Shown in pieces: positions 10,801 to 29,493 of a stretch of DNA of 64,000 bases. A program made the position numbers and the translations under genes. Position 1 is the stretch's first letter, and each line of letters starts with the position of its first letter. The DNA is taken from contig NC_020171.2 of NCBI RefSeq assembly GCF_000224145.3, positions 304,201 through 368,200 of the forward strand. Direction: 5' to 3'. The notes under the pieces are model-generated. The model saw only the letters and a list, made by a program, of their open reading frames with translations, had not been told where the DNA came from and searched no databases. Source of the stretch: Ciona intestinalis. Lineage: Eukaryota; Chordata; Ascidiacea; Phlebobranchia; Cionidae.

Positions 10801-13800
10801 AAAATTAAAAAAATGTAAATAAATTTAAAATATTAAATTCAATTAATGCCTCAAAAAAATACAATATAAAACATAAAAGTAGTTTCAACACACCTGGACG
10901 GATGGCCAGTTTTAATAAGATCATTTATCCTTGCAAGAATAAAATTTGCAAGTTCACGTGATTTTAAATATGATAAAGACATGATTATGTTTTGAACTTC
11001 GCGCTCTGATGGGTTCGCCACTAATATAAGATTAGCTGCAGCCGAACGAACTGTGCTCTCATATTTTAACTTGTTTTGGTGAAAAATTCGACCCATTGCC
11101 TTTTTCACCTGAAAAAGCAACACCATTAAACTGTTTTTTTATGAAAAGCACCTCTATTTTTTTAAGTAATGCTGAATGAATGTAATTTACTTTATTCTCG
11201 CGTGACTGGAAAATGATCGTCGTTAAAACAAGAGTGTTCTGTTTCATACACCTTATGACAGCTTACGAGTTACCATGTACGTTAATATTTTATTTTTTTA
11301 TGTATGGCTGTAATTTGGACAACCCATTAGTGATCATTGGGTTGGAGCAATTGCTGTTAAGTGTTTTGCCCAAAAACACATCGGCCCATAATGGTAGCAA
11401 CGTCAAGCCTTGAACCCATTACCTCTAGATAAGAGGCAGGCATGCCAAACAACTGTGCCACAACACAACAACATATTTAAACATACCTTGTTATCAAGAT
11501 GCTGTACATCATAAATATTCAATGTAGATATTGCTAGATGGTGGACCAGTGGAAATTCACTGAACTCGGCAAATTTTAACAAGTGTTCTATAAATTCTGG
11601 TTGTCCAGAGTTTCTAACAAACTGTATGTACATCGTTTCTTCATCTTCAGTTTTTGCTTCTTTTAAGCCTCGTTTAATTAAATTTCGAATTTCCTGAGCT
11701 ACCTGTATGTAACGTGATGTTAAACATATTTTTTGTGGGTTAAATATTTTGCGATGCTTATTTTTAGAGTATTAATAGATTTGAGAATATTAATACCTAC
11801 GATACACCCTTCCAAAACTGCCATTATTCATGGATTTCCACATACTTTTACTACGTTTTTGTTTAGGGAAGCAGTTTTTTTAAACTTTAAAATGGTATCC
11901 AGGAAAATTAAAGTATAAGATTGCAGCTTTCTGAGTTGCACCATTCAAGTTACATATGAAGGATTTCCCTATAATCGGATGCAAAATAAGTTTTGCAAAA
12001 GAGACACCTATTTATTTAAGATGTGGGCATAATGCGGATATTTTAGTTAAGAGAGTACGAGGCCTGCAGGCTAATATTATGGGACAAATCACTTATAAAA
12101 GCATGAGCTTACCTTAGACTCGCAGTTTTCAGCTTTAGTATTACAGAATTTATTCAAAACAGCTCCCAGTGTAAGTCCCACAGTTTCTCGAACTTTGTCG
12201 CTTCCAATCTTTTGTTTGAACACAGCCTGCCATAAAACACCATGTATAAAAATGAGTTGAGTCATATAATTTGACAGCACTTACTGTCAGTTCAATTAAA
12301 GCAGCTTCAGATGGATGAGATGAAAATGCTATGCCGGTTAATGCACGTTCAATATATCCTGTGTTTTCAGTTGAGGCAAAATCTAATTCTTTCATTAAAA
12401 CTGAGAGAGCAGCTCTTGTCTGTGCAGCAGCTAATACATCAATAAGTGTGAATCTAAATGTGAAAAAATGTAATAAATAAACACTTAATTAATAATAAAA
12501 ATACAATGTTAAAATGACAGTTTCTATAACAAACACTACGGCAATTTTGTTTTGTTTAAATTTTTGTGTTAGTAAATTAAAGCAGTGCTCACTGTTTTAG
12601 TAGAAAATTGGCTCAAAAACACCAAACAAATTCAAAATTAGAATTTTTAAATTTGATTTTAGGTATATTGTGTTGAATTATCAATATATATGGTAGGTCA
12701 ACAAAATTCAAAAAAAATATTTGGTAAAAAAAACTTACTTAATATCCTCATTAGTTTTAAGTTTCATTAGTTTTGATAAAGTTTTTTGATCAGCTTGTCT
12801 GGCAGCCCGTACAGCAGTTATATACGCTTGTACTGAACTCGTATTCGCCATGTTTTCCTTGGTAAGATCATCGTGAAACTGGTCCACAACTTCTATTATC
12901 TAAAATATATTTTTAAAAAATTAAACAGCTATAGTTAACGGAGCAGAGAACATATAAAAAAACAACAGTTGTTAAAACATGCTTACAGTTTAAATATTTA
13001 CATTTAGTTGGAAGAAAATTAAGTGTCATTAATACGATAAAAAATAATATTTTGTATTTTTAGCATGTAATATGTACAATTATAAAAACAGCATTAACGA
13101 AATAAAAAATGGCTTTAATCACTCACATTCAGACAACCTTCTGCACAATCTCTTACGTCTCTCTCAGATACGATTGAATGTTTAACATATTTTGCTCCGT
13201 CCTTTTTCTGTTCTGTTTCATATTTTAAAAGTAAAACATATAAACTTTGTTTTTTCTAATATATATTAGGGTGTGTAGGATAGGACACCTTCAGCACATA
13301 ACATCCAAATATCCTGATTGAGTTTTAAACAACTAACAACGGTCTATGGGAGTGGTCTAATAAGTGGCCCAAATTATCAGCCACACATAAAAAAGAAAAA
13401 ATTCCCCAACAAAGTAAGTAGTAACATACATGGTAACTTGTAAGCTGACACATGGTGTATGAACACCCGTGTTATAATGACTGTTGTTTTTCGGCCACGC
13501 GAGGGTAGAGCAAGTTATATTCCTTCATGCATTTATACATATATTTACAAGTTAACTACAAATATGAATGATTAGGCCAACGAACCTGTTGCAAACTTTT
13601 TCAAAGCTTCTTCTTTTGTTTTTGAAACTTTTGCGGTTTGTTGCGAATAATCAAGTAGGCCAAGCTTTTGTCTGGTGAAGAAAATTAATAAGATAATCAT
13701 GCAGTTCATATTATTATGTTTGTCCTCAAAGAAAATGTCATAGTATGCATTATGTTTTAGCTTCATACACCTTGTGTGTTATGCATTTACAAGTTACTAA

Positions 13801-16800
13801 GTGTGCAACTTGTGGATAAATGTTTAATTATTTTTGTTCGTATCCCATTTTTTGCAATTTAGCCATTAGTGACCAGTGACCACTATGTTAAAGTAAAAAT
13901 TTAAAACAGCTTCCTCCGAACATAAACACCAAAAAATTGGGACAATGGTGGCAGCATCAAGCTTTGAACCTGAAGTTTTATGATGACAGAGTAATCACCC
14001 TACTGTGCTACATCATAATAATATTCACAATAAATCCTCATACCTTCCAACTATATACAAACTGATGTCTTGCTTGACATTAACGCGAACAGAATGCGAT
14101 TCCATAGCAACAGCGAATAGAATGTGGCTTAAATCACCAGATAAAGTATATATTGCACGACTTGTAGCAGCACTTGTAACTCCCAGTGCCTACAAAGCAG
14201 ATTATTATAACTTAGAGTTATTTATAAATGAATATAATATTATATAATAATATTAGTATTTTTAAGTGTAACCATCGTTTAACCATTATCTGTTGATCTG
14301 CACATTATCAAAAAACACCCATTTAAATACATTTTTTCTGTTGGGGCTAAAAATATTATGGTGGTACATATAGTATGATAAATAGGTTACATGAACAACT
14401 GCATGTTAAAGGAAATACCCAAAATGTCAAAGCCCAAAAGTCAATGTTTAAAATGTATGTTTTAATTATTATAAAAGCAATCTCCAAATAGTCCTGACTC
14501 TTGATAAAATTATGTGCATTCACATTTTTCACTGATATTTTGCCAAATAAACCAGATTTGGTAAGACTTTTTAGGACAGAGCCCTGAAAATCGGTTGATA
14601 TTAAATATATTATGCCTGGTAGCAAGTAGCAACATAATACCTTGTTCATACTTGTATACCTTTCTTCTTTATTTACACAAGATGAAACATCTTTAATTTT
14701 TTGCACCTCAGTTCCATCAGTAACATAAGATACAAGACAACTTCCGGATGGATCATCCTGTGTTTAATGTAATGAATGGTGATGTAAAGACATAATGGGA
14801 ACTGAAAAGCTAAAGCTGAGGTAATTTATAGTTTTTTTAATGTAAAACACATATTGTTTTTGTCTTAAACTTAGTCAAGCCATCGTAGTATTTCTGATGT
14901 GGTCACATGGAACATTATAAGTTCTGAGCACCAGATTTAACAATACAAATTTGATTTTAAAAAAATGGATTGTGTGGTTTTTTTTGAAAAGGCCCAATAA
15001 ATTTCACGGCAGCTACAAAGTTGCTCTCATTTTAGTAAGGTCGGCTTTTAACTGATCTTACGTGAAAGTTGCAGTCAAATATAGGAAAAATAACATAAAA
15101 TCTTACCTCTTTTCTTTGACCAGTGTGTGTTTGGAGTTGCAACAAACCAAGCATTCCACGTTTGACATTAAGTGATGTCACAGTTTCAGCACTGTTCACA
15201 TACAACTCGGAAATCTATAAAATTAGAATAGAAACATTAAAATAGATAATCTCATTGCAAACAAAACTAAAATCAAATATAACTCTTCTGGCACATTTAG
15301 TTTCGGTTCGTTTGAACTTTGGACGTTCTATTCAGGCCATGTTGATTAAGGTACATAAAGGGCAATAGTCAAAGTATATATACAGAAGCTTTAAATAATA
15401 AGCAAAATAGACACAAATGTAACAGTACAAAACAGAAATTTGAAAACAATACAATAGTGTAGCTACCTGTCCATTTGTCCACCGGAATATTAGAGGTTTA
15501 CTGATACTTCTTAAAGCTTTGCTTCTACGTGTTGAATAAAAACTGTTATCTTTCTTTCTTCTGTCACTAACGTTGAATATTTCCGCTTCTTCAAACTAGT
15601 TAAAAGTAAACATGATAATACATTGATGATGCTTTGTTTATCTTCACATGGCAGAAGAACTTAAAGGTTTATAACACAGTTGTTCTGATGTATGTGTACA
15701 CCATACACCGGCGCCGTGGCATAGTGGTTAGCGCGCCTGCCTGTAACCAAGAGGTAATGGGTTCAAGGCTCGACGCTGCTACCATTGTGGGCGTATGTGT
15801 CCTTGGGCAAGACACNNNNNNNNNNNNNNNNNNNNNNNNNNNNNNNNNNNNNNNNNNNNNNNNNNTTTAAGAACTCTTATGCTGCTTATATGTTAGAAAG
15901 TATAAATGAAACTTGTTTATCCTTGCGTGACAGGAAAATGACAGTCGTTTAACATGGGTGTTCTGATTCATACACCTCGTGCCCACTGACGAGTTAATAT
16001 GCATGTAACTTTGTTCGGGATTGTTTTTTTTCTGCTGACAATTTAGACAACCCTTTAGTGACCATCACATTGGAGCAATTTTGTAGTTAGCATCTTGCCC
16101 AATGACACATGCGCCAACAATGGTAGCAGCGAATTAGGGATATGCGATTATGACCCCCAGTATGCTGCAGTTATAAGTTACAACAGTGTGCTTGAAACCC
16201 CATAAAGTCTAATAAGCACTCTAACCATTGTGCAACATCAGCATGATAAAGTGAAATACAGAAAACAAACTTAAACTAACCTGCATTTCAATGATTTGAT
16301 CGAGATTGTTGTTTGGATTCGTCCATCTTGAAGATAGTTGAAACACAGCACCAACTTTTAAACCTGTTGTTTTTAAAGTATTAATACAGAATTTATTTGA
16401 CCATACAACATACCAGTATATGCCAAGTTAAATAGCTACTACTACGCATTCGTTGGTTTAATTTTGATAATACTATTGAACTGTCACACTCTTGAGTTTC
16501 AAACACACATCGTGCATTTCCATTTTGTCAAGGTATAACATTACGTACTCTCGCTGTGGTTTTTTTTTATTTTGCTACTTGTTTTTACATTTACCTACCA
16601 ACATCTGCGTGCATACGATGTACTTTATCTTCTGTCATCAGGTCTGCTTCGTTTAATGTAACTTCTGCTTCGTAACTATATCGATACATATTTGCCCCAT
16701 CATAATATAAACCAGATGAACCAACTGGAACTGTTGAAGGAACAAAAACTATTCAAATATATTGTTTTTAACATAACTTTATTACCTATCTCTTCGATTA

Positions 16801-17040
16801 GGAAGATCATATGCATGAAAACACAAAGAGATATAAATCATTGGCTAAATTTATAAAATATTGGTTTAAAACGCGGCTTTTAAACCAATAGTATTTTAAG
16901 ACTAAACCAAAATCCGGGTATTTATATACATTATATACATTAAATACATATTTTATGGTTTTTATAACATAATGAAACTTACCTGTCATACAGCAGCACA
17001 CAGATAAAGTAAGACAAAATATTTCAACAATTACTTTCAT
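7854..17040 (-). CDS. MTTP: microsomal triglyceride transfer protein large subunit, 20 exons, about 908 aa
   Basis: Loads lipid onto nascent lipoproteins in the ER lumen; the family works as a dimer with protein disulfide isomerase. Exons (descending): 17040-16983, 16730-16599, 16363-16281, 15595-15467, 15214-15107, 14757-14641, 14189-14044, 13671-13586, 13212-13127, 12899-12739, 12453-12285, 12226-12113, 11702-11487, 11108-10894, 10650-10552, 10089-9969, 9561-9334, 8929-8805, 8462-8294, 8018-7854. They sum to 2727 nt in phase; the human protein has 894 residues. Seen: signal peptide MKVIVEIFCLTLSVCCCMTG, beta-barrel start GLYYDGANMYRYSYEAEV, helical repeats such as SSHPSEAALIELT and NPSEREVQNIIMSLSYL, and the lipid-cavity block AQGLEGLTGSTPDEGEE, VKLRPLTFFRGYS. 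The last junction needs TTT/GTGTAAGT rather than the stronger GTAAGT two bases on, because only that keeps frame. Introns carry several SINEs. A second in-frame ATG lies at 17067. Confidence 0.95.
9583..9770 (-). mobile_element. SINE copy, split and diverged, in MTTP intron
   Basis: Two tail-half pieces lie side by side: 9583-9690 (TATACCTCATGACCGCTTAC, GAGTTACC, GTAACTTAGTGGGTC) and 9700-9770 (TAACTTGCTTTATTCTTGCG). The arrangement suggests two insertions or a rearranged copy. Confidence 0.6.
10160..10335 (+). mobile_element. ATT-tailed retroposon copy (reference copy)
   Basis: Most complete copy of this short family: TAGCGACCACACTTATTTTC, TTTTTAACTGTAAGTGTGTT, ACTGTTGTTTTGTCGCTATA, TGTCTTTTCGTTTAAAATAT, CTACCGTAATTGAAGATACA, then an ATT repeat tail. 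The one-sided simple-repeat tail suggests insertion by target-primed reverse transcription. No coding capacity and no clear tRNA-like boxes, so it may be the 3' end of a LINE or a dependent SINE. Confidence 0.65.
11172..11459 (-). mobile_element. SINE, near full length, in MTTP intron
   Basis: All blocks are present from the GAATGAATG tail repeats through ACAACCCATTAGTGATCATT to the head (TTGAACCCATTACCTC, GAGGCAGGCATGCC, ending TGTGCCA). See 37751-38062 for the family description. Confidence 0.85.
12960..13035 (-). mobile_element. ATT-tailed retroposon fragment
   Basis: Reverse-strand blocks AACAACAGTTGTTAAAACAT and TTTACATTTAGTTGGAAG match the middle of the family. Confidence 0.6.
13262..13356 (-). 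mobile_element. MITE fragment in MTTP intron
   Basis: Starts TATATTAGGGTGTGTAGGAT and runs through CACATAACATCCAAATATCC to GGTCTATGGGAGTGGTC, where SINE sequence takes over. Orientation is the reverse of the consensus. Confidence 0.7.
13366..13535 (+). mobile_element. SINE tail half abutting the MITE fragment
   Basis: Begins in the central domain (CCCAAATTATCAGCCACACA) and runs to TTTTTCGGCCACGCGAGGGT and a CATTCATGCA-like tail. Confidence 0.75.
13757..14012 (-). mobile_element. SINE, diverged
   Basis: Retains TACACCTTGTG, CATTAGTGACCAGTGACCAC, CAATGGTGGCAGCATCAAGC and a decayed head near TGTGCTACAT. Confidence 0.6.
15709..15865 (+). mobile_element. SINE head running into an assembly gap
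   Basis: Shows the tRNA-like head on the plus strand: A-box-like TGGCATAGTGGTTAGCGCGC and B-box-like GGGTTCAAGGCTC about 43 bases on, then TGTGTCCTTGGGCAAGACAC. The 50-base N run at 15816-15865 cuts it. Confidence 0.85.
15904..16237 (-). mobile_element. SINE, near full length, diverged head
   Basis: TTGCGTGACAGGAAAATGAC, TACACCTCGTGCCCACTGAC, TTTAGACAACCCTTTAGTGA, then CAATGGTAGCAGCGAATT and a degraded tRNA-like head ending near TGTGCAACA. It faces the plus-strand head across the gap at 15816-15865. Confidence 0.75.
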
Positions 17041-17954
17041 TGTAAAATTTTGCAGCCTAATGATCATACAAAAACTGTATTAAAATGAATATAAACTTTT
17101 TAAATGCACTTAATCAAAGAAAAAAACTAACACACTAAACACTTTGTTTAAAACTGCATTCAGTTTCAAGACTACGATGACCATTACGCCAACAAATAAG
17201 TTACACTCATGACGAGTAAACGTGTGTGCAGATAAAAAGGACAAAGTCCACCAACGAGTACTTTGACCTGCTTTATATTACGTTGGTAAACTGCAAACTC
17301 AACACAACAGTTCTATTCTATAACTACTTAAAGCGGTCTCAGAGACAGACAAGACATGGTACATCACTGCTAAACAACAATATATCATTGCACGATCGTA
17401 AAACACTTCGCCGTCGATTTTTTTCTGCTTGTCTTAATTTTACCAATGCTAATAGCGTTGATTTGAATATGCACCTAAATAAGAAAGCTACTAAATAAAA
17501 ATATATTGAAGATTTAAAACTTCTGGTGTGGTAATATTTATTGTACTAATGTGGTTGTTAAGTGTATTGAATTAAAAACTGCAGAGACGTTCCAATAGCA
17601 CTGTCTTTGATGAGTGAGCTGCAAAAGTGCAAACTTTGGAAAGCGAGCTCTTCAATCGACGGGTTTTCCCCGCACCACATATTATATCTCATCGGTCTGT
17701 CTGAGGAATTGGGTTTTAGATCCTCCCTTTTTGGTTCTAGCTAGGCAAACAAAGCATCGCCGCACCAGCGTTTAGACCTTGAACTAGAAGATACCGAGTT
17801 CGATTATTGATGCCGACGACGTTATATTGTATTGTTCGCGATGACCGTTGTGGGATTTTAGAAGGCATTTACTACGTTAGTTATTGCTTCTTGGCAATAC
17901 TCGGTCCAAAATTATTATTTTGATGTGCTTCAAGTAACATTTAAATAATTGTTT

Positions 17955-18092
17955 CTTGTTTATTTTTTCGTGGCGGGGCTACGGCAGTTGTTTTACGTGG
18001 GTGTTCTGTTTCATATAGGCTACTTCGTGTCCACATACGAGTTTACCACGTATGCAACTATGGGGACTTTCTCATTTTATTTGTCATGTTTA
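17955..18092 (-). mobile_element. SINE tail fragment
   Basis: Diverged TTTTTTCGTGGCGGGGCTAC, GTGGGTGTTCTGTTTCATAT and TACGAGTTTACCACGTATGC. Confidence 0.6.
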
Positions 18093-18097
18093 TAGTA

Positions 18098-18170
18098 GAA
18101 CGGGTTAAGATGAGACATATTTTGATTGTCCTTTTTCGTCCCAGTTGGTAGTTAACGAAATATATAAATT
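18098..18170 (+). mobile_element. MITE fragment
   Basis: AGTAGAACGGGTTAAGATGA followed by TTTTTCGTCCCAGTTGGTAG, the left part of the MITE family. Confidence 0.6.
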
Positions 18171-18197
18171 ACATTCATTTATTCGTTCATTAATTCA

Positions 18198-18406
18198 TGT
18201 ATAGTAAGGTGGCGGAAGATGGGACACCTTTTCATTCTACTTTTTCGTCCTATTTGGTAATAAAAAGGAACGTTCAAATAATTATAGAACCATATATCCT
18301 CACGATTCCTACAGTGACCGTTGTTAATTGTTTAAAACAAGATTATATTATATTTGGTTATTATGTGCTAAAGGTGCCCGCCGTCTTTCCCCACCCTACT
18401 ATGTAT
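18198..18406 (+). mobile_element. MITE, full length
   Basis: Left terminal repeat GGTGGCGGAAGATGGGACAC; right terminal repeat AAAGGTGCCCGCCGTCTTTC then CCACCCTACTAT. The interior matches the family throughout. Confidence 0.85.
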
Positions 18407-18409
18407 TAG

Positions 18410-18580
18410 GGAGGGGGGAGATGGGACACCTTTTTATTTACTTTCCTCTTTCCTTTTGGTAGTAAACAAAAGAACATTCAATGAATTATAAAACCGCATT
18501 CTAACGACTTCCACAGACCGTTGTAATTGTTTAAAAAACGACCAGGCTATTTGAATATTATGTGTTAAACCCATTAACTT
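18410..18580 (+). mobile_element. MITE, right end missing
   Basis: Starts AGGGAGGGGGGAGATGGGAC directly after the previous copy and runs to TATTATGTGTTAAACCC. Two copies lie head to tail within a few bases. Confidence 0.8.
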
Positions 18581-18651
18581 AACAGGGACAACATATTCCG
18601 CACAATATGCAAAAATCTCCCAGCCCCTTATAGCCTACATTATAAATAAAT

Positions 18652-18945
18652 GAATGAATAAAATAATGTAACTTACTTTATCCTCGCGTGGCCGGAAAAC
18701 TACACTAGTTATAACACGGGTGTTCTGTTTCATACATTTTATTGTGCCAGCTTACGAGTTATACCATGTTATGTTCCTTTGTGGATGGTTATTTGTTGAA
18801 TTAGTTTTAGTGACCACTTGGTTGGAGCAATTGCCGTTAAGCGTCTTGCCCAAGGACACATACGCCCACAGTGGTAGCTGCGTCGAACCTTGAACCCGTT
18901 ACCCCTGGGCTAGAGACAGGCGCGCTAACCACCGTACCACAGCGC
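18652..18945 (-). mobile_element. SINE, full length
   Basis: TCCTCGCGTGGCCGGAAAAC, GTGCCAGCTTACGAGTTATA, TTGGAGCAATTGCCGTTAAG, CCCAAGGACACATACGCCCA, CCTTGAACCCGTTACCCCTG and CTAACCACCGTACCACAGCG are all present. Confidence 0.9.
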
Positions 18946-19017
18946 TTAAAATTCGCAATGATCTCCAAAAATAAGTATGCTATATTCCAAAATGAAGGTG
19001 GTTAAGGAGATATTTCT

Positions 19018-19200
19018 GTGACAGAAACATACTTCGGTTTGGGCTGTTTATTTAGCGCAGCCTTTCTTTTGCGACAGGTTTTATGTAATCTAGGGGTGAA
19101 AAACGATCCTGATGTGCGGTACCAAGCCCCACTTTATCATAGGGCAGTGTGGAACAAACCAAGCAACTTCATTCTAAGTGTCAACGCGACGAGAAAGTAA
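19018..19200 (+). CDS. small hypothetical ORF with a possible membrane segment
   Basis: Up to 60 codons between two SINEs. There is no ATG at the start of this open frame, so it may be an exon rather than a whole gene; TTCTGTGACAG just before AAACATACTT could be a splice acceptor. The product has a hydrophobic stretch (FGLGCLFSAAFLL, near residues 6-18) followed by a polar, basic tail ending NATRK. I do not recognise the family. Base composition is less AT-rich than the flanking DNA, which is the main reason to keep it. It could equally be a chance frame. Confidence 0.25.
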   Translation: MTETYFGLGCLFSAAFLLRQVLCNLGVKNDPDVRYQAPLYHRAVWNKPSNFILSVNATRK

Positions 19201-19209
19201 ACTTTGTTG

Positions 19210-19558
19210 AATGTAAATGAATGAATGAATGAATGTAACTTACTTTATCCTCGCGTGGCCGCAAAACGACAGTCGTTATAACACGGGTGTGCACCTCGCG
19301 CCAGATTACGAGTTACCAAGTATGTTACTTTGTCGGTGATTATTTTTTTGGGATTTTTTTATTTTTTTTATTTTTATGTATGGCTGATAATTTTGACANN
19401 NNNNNNNNNNNNNNNNNNNNNNNNNNNNNNNNNNNNNNNNNNNNNNNNAAGTGTCTTGCTCAAGGACACATACGCCCACAATGGTAGCAGCGACGAGCCT
19501 TGGAACCTATTACCTCTGGGTTAGAGGCAGGCGCGCTAACCACTACGCCACGGCGCCG
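19210..19558 (-). mobile_element. SINE, full length, interrupted by an N run
   Basis: Tail GAATGAATGAATGAATGTAA, CCTCGCGTGGCCGCAAAACG, then N at 19399-19448, then GCTCAAGGACACATACGCCC, GTTAGAGGCAGGCGCGCTAA and CCACTACGCCACGGCGCC. The gap falls in the central domain. Confidence 0.9.
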
Positions 19559-19710
19559 GACAAGTTCAGTCGAATCGTGTGATACTTTTCTTGCTGCAAT
19601 AAAAATCGTCATATTTCTGATTTCAATGGTTCAAAAGTTTTGTTTCCTGCGGATCTGAACGATCCTCAATCGGCAGTGGTCCGACAAGGCGTTGCTTCTA
19701 TAATAATATA

Positions 19711-19765
19711 GTCTAATGGGGAAAGATGGTACACTTACTTAAGCACATGTTGACTAACATTTCCA
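19711..19765 (-). mobile_element. MITE fragment
   Basis: TAATGGGGAAAGATGGTACA followed by AAGCACATGTTGAC; only one end of the family is seen. Confidence 0.5.
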
Positions 19766-20539
19766 AGTTTAAAATACATGAAGTTTTTTCGGTGATACCA
19801 CGAATTAGTACTATCATTCCAAAAAGATTAAGACCAAGTAATTTGAAATTGGTTTTAATCTCTTTGATCGTCCTTTTATAATGGACAACAATTCCATTTT
19901 ATTAATTGGCAATAAATAATTTTATTGTGGTAGTATCGTATAATGAGCAAGGTATTTTTACTTGAAAACATTGTACGAAAACCTGTTTCAGCCAATGTCA
20001 AAATCAGAGATACATAAATATCTCTGGTAAAATGGTATGCGAAAATATGCAAAACATGACGTCACAGAAGCGAATCGATGTGTAAACAAGAGTCATCATT
20101 TTACAATCGTTTGCAAAACTTGTCTATATTATAACGGCGGTTTATATGTGCGCACCGAAACCTACGCAGAGTTCAATACTTGAAATAGGTAGTCGCTAGA
20201 CGACGCAACGTTCTGCATTACGTCATCACACCGGCGGCACTGGTTTGATGTTTTCTTTTTCGTGCACTCGCCGAATGTACACAAAGAAAGGCAGCGCGAC
20301 CTCGTGTTCCCTGCGTCGTTGGACCCACGCGCTTATCTCTCACTTGGAATGTTAGGTGTCCCAGGAATTCTCTATTACTGCGTAGGTGGTTCGGCAGTCA
20401 TGTTACTGGCATTTGAGGTTAAACTGTCAAAGCCTTGAAAGTCCATATATCGTGAAATTTCAAGGAAACATATTGATTCACACGTCAATTACAAAGTTTC
20501 CAAAGCCAAGCTCTGAAAGACAGCGACAAGTTGTGGCGC

Positions 20540-20634
20540 TAGGTTGGTGTGCCCACGTTATAGCCTATCTTATATTGTACACAGTTTCGTTAGGTTGGTG
20601 TGCCCACGTTATAGCCTACTTTATATTGTACACA
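20540..20634. repeat. 51-base tandem duplication upstream of the CDK gene
   Basis: The block TAGGTTGGTGTGCCCACGTT, ATAGCCTA.CTTATATTGTACACA occurs at 20540-20590 and again at 20591-20634 with few differences. 51 is a multiple of three, so it also looks like a protein repeat (LGWCAHVIAYLILYT), but no gene model supports translation; it is probably upstream non-coding or 5' UTR sequence. Confidence 0.75.
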
Positions 20635-20857
20635 ACACAGGCTGTTGCTGTAAATACCAAATCAACTATTTCAGCTGTAGAGTTATATAATGCAGTAAAA
20701 GCTCTGTAGAAGTGGTATTGTTCAGTATTATATATTGTACAGCTTTATTGTTTAACTTTGTATCCATACTTTATACTGTATTAATGTACTTGTATATTCT
20801 ATATGTATTTTCGGTAATTTACATAGTTGACTAATGAATGTTATGGCTGTTTAGGTG

Positions 20858-28366
<7,509 letters not shown>

Positions 28367-28375
28367 ATTTACATG

Positions 28376-28570
28376 TATAGTAGGGTTGGGCAGAATGAGA
28401 CACTTTTTGTTCTATTTTCTAGGCCCATTCAGTAGTAAACAAAGAACATTCAAAGAATTATAAAACCGTCATCTCACGACTTCGATAGGCCGTTGTAATT
28501 ATTTAATATACGATCAGGATATTTGGATATTATGTGCTAAAAGTGTTCCGTCTCCCTCACCCTACTATGT
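28376..28570 (+). mobile_element. MITE, full length, just after the CDK stop codon
   Basis: AGTAGGGTTGGGCAGAATGA at left and GTGTTCCGTCTCCCTCACCC at right. It begins about 10 bases past the stop, so it would form the start of the 3' UTR. Confidence 0.85.
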
Positions 28571-29493
28571 ATTGTTTTAAACTGCATATCAATGCAATCC
28601 TACCCCAATAGTGAAATTAGCATGCATGTGTTGTTTCCTACAATTGTCTGCATATTATTTCCACTATATGCACAAGAGGTTGCCTCTCTTAATTGAACGT
28701 TTAATTCCTAACCTCTGCTACACACCTCTGCCATTTTTTGAGACCTCTCAATGCTGCTACTTACTCACTGCCTTAAATGTTGTTTAGTGTTTTTGTTTAG
28801 ATGATTTGGTTATTGATGAATTATCCGAATGAATTTGAAAGTTCATGTTAATACATTTAAGAATTTAGTTCGTTGCTTTGTCAACACAATGCATTTCTGA
28901 TGAAGGAAATAATTTACCTTTTGTAATCTTAATGAAAACAATCGAGGTGTATTTTATATTTTACCGCCATTGCTGCTACAATATTGTACTGTTTAATAAA
29001 TTTACGTTTTCCTAATTATTGGTTGCTGTTGTCTGTCAGTTCTTTGTTTTAAAAGTAAGATCAAAGTTATAATAGAGAAAATGGTAGGATATGTTAGTTC
29101 AGTGATCTTATCAACCAGACATTTTATATCCGTCACAAATATTTATGTCTCTAACCCTTGATTTACCTATAACAGAATGCTTCCTATGGTCATTTTATGT
29201 TATTTATATTAACAAAGACATAAAATGCCTTATCCATTTTGTGCAGATTTCGATTAATTTTATGAGTGATACAGGTGTTAGCACTGACAGCTTGGTACAA
29301 ATTGAAAATACTAACATTTCCTGTATTTTTTTCCTTTTTAAAAAGGTTTTTTACAAGATAATTGTTTATTGAATTTCACAACACGTAATGTACAAATGGT
29401 GCAGCCGGTGTGGATCAAGAATTAGTCAATGTTGCAACTTCACGCAAGAAATCAATTGAACCAGGAATCCATGTACGCAGAATGGAAATTATT
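28571..29493. other. spacer between convergent CDK4/6 and PHB2
   Basis: Contains the likely CDK polyadenylation signal AATAAA at 28995-29000. No other gene was seen. Confidence 0.5.

Larger units (their letters stand above)
17041..20857. other. intergenic, repeat-rich, between MTTP and CDK4/6
   Basis: Divergent promoters of MTTP (-) and the kinase gene (+) must lie here. The interval holds four SINEs, several MITEs, a 50-base N run (19399-19448), a small ORF at 19018-19200 and a 51-base tandem duplication at 20540-20634. The open frame at 17226-17498 has no recognisable motif and is not called. Confidence 0.55.

Noticed and set aside
15709-15800. tRNA gene
   Set aside because: A- and B-box-like motifs are present, but the cloverleaf stems do not close and many copies share the SINE body.
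17226-17498. Plus-strand open frame of 90 codons upstream of MTTP
   Set aside because: No recognisable motif, biased toward AT-driven residues (N, K, L), no supporting splice context; probably chance.
17740-17830. tRNA-like GAGTTCGATTATTGATGCC
   Set aside because: B-box-like motif without a matching A box or acceptor stem; at best a decayed SINE head.
20386-20709. Open frame of 107 codons before the CDK gene
   Set aside because: Length comes largely from a 51-base tandem duplication; no family resemblance.
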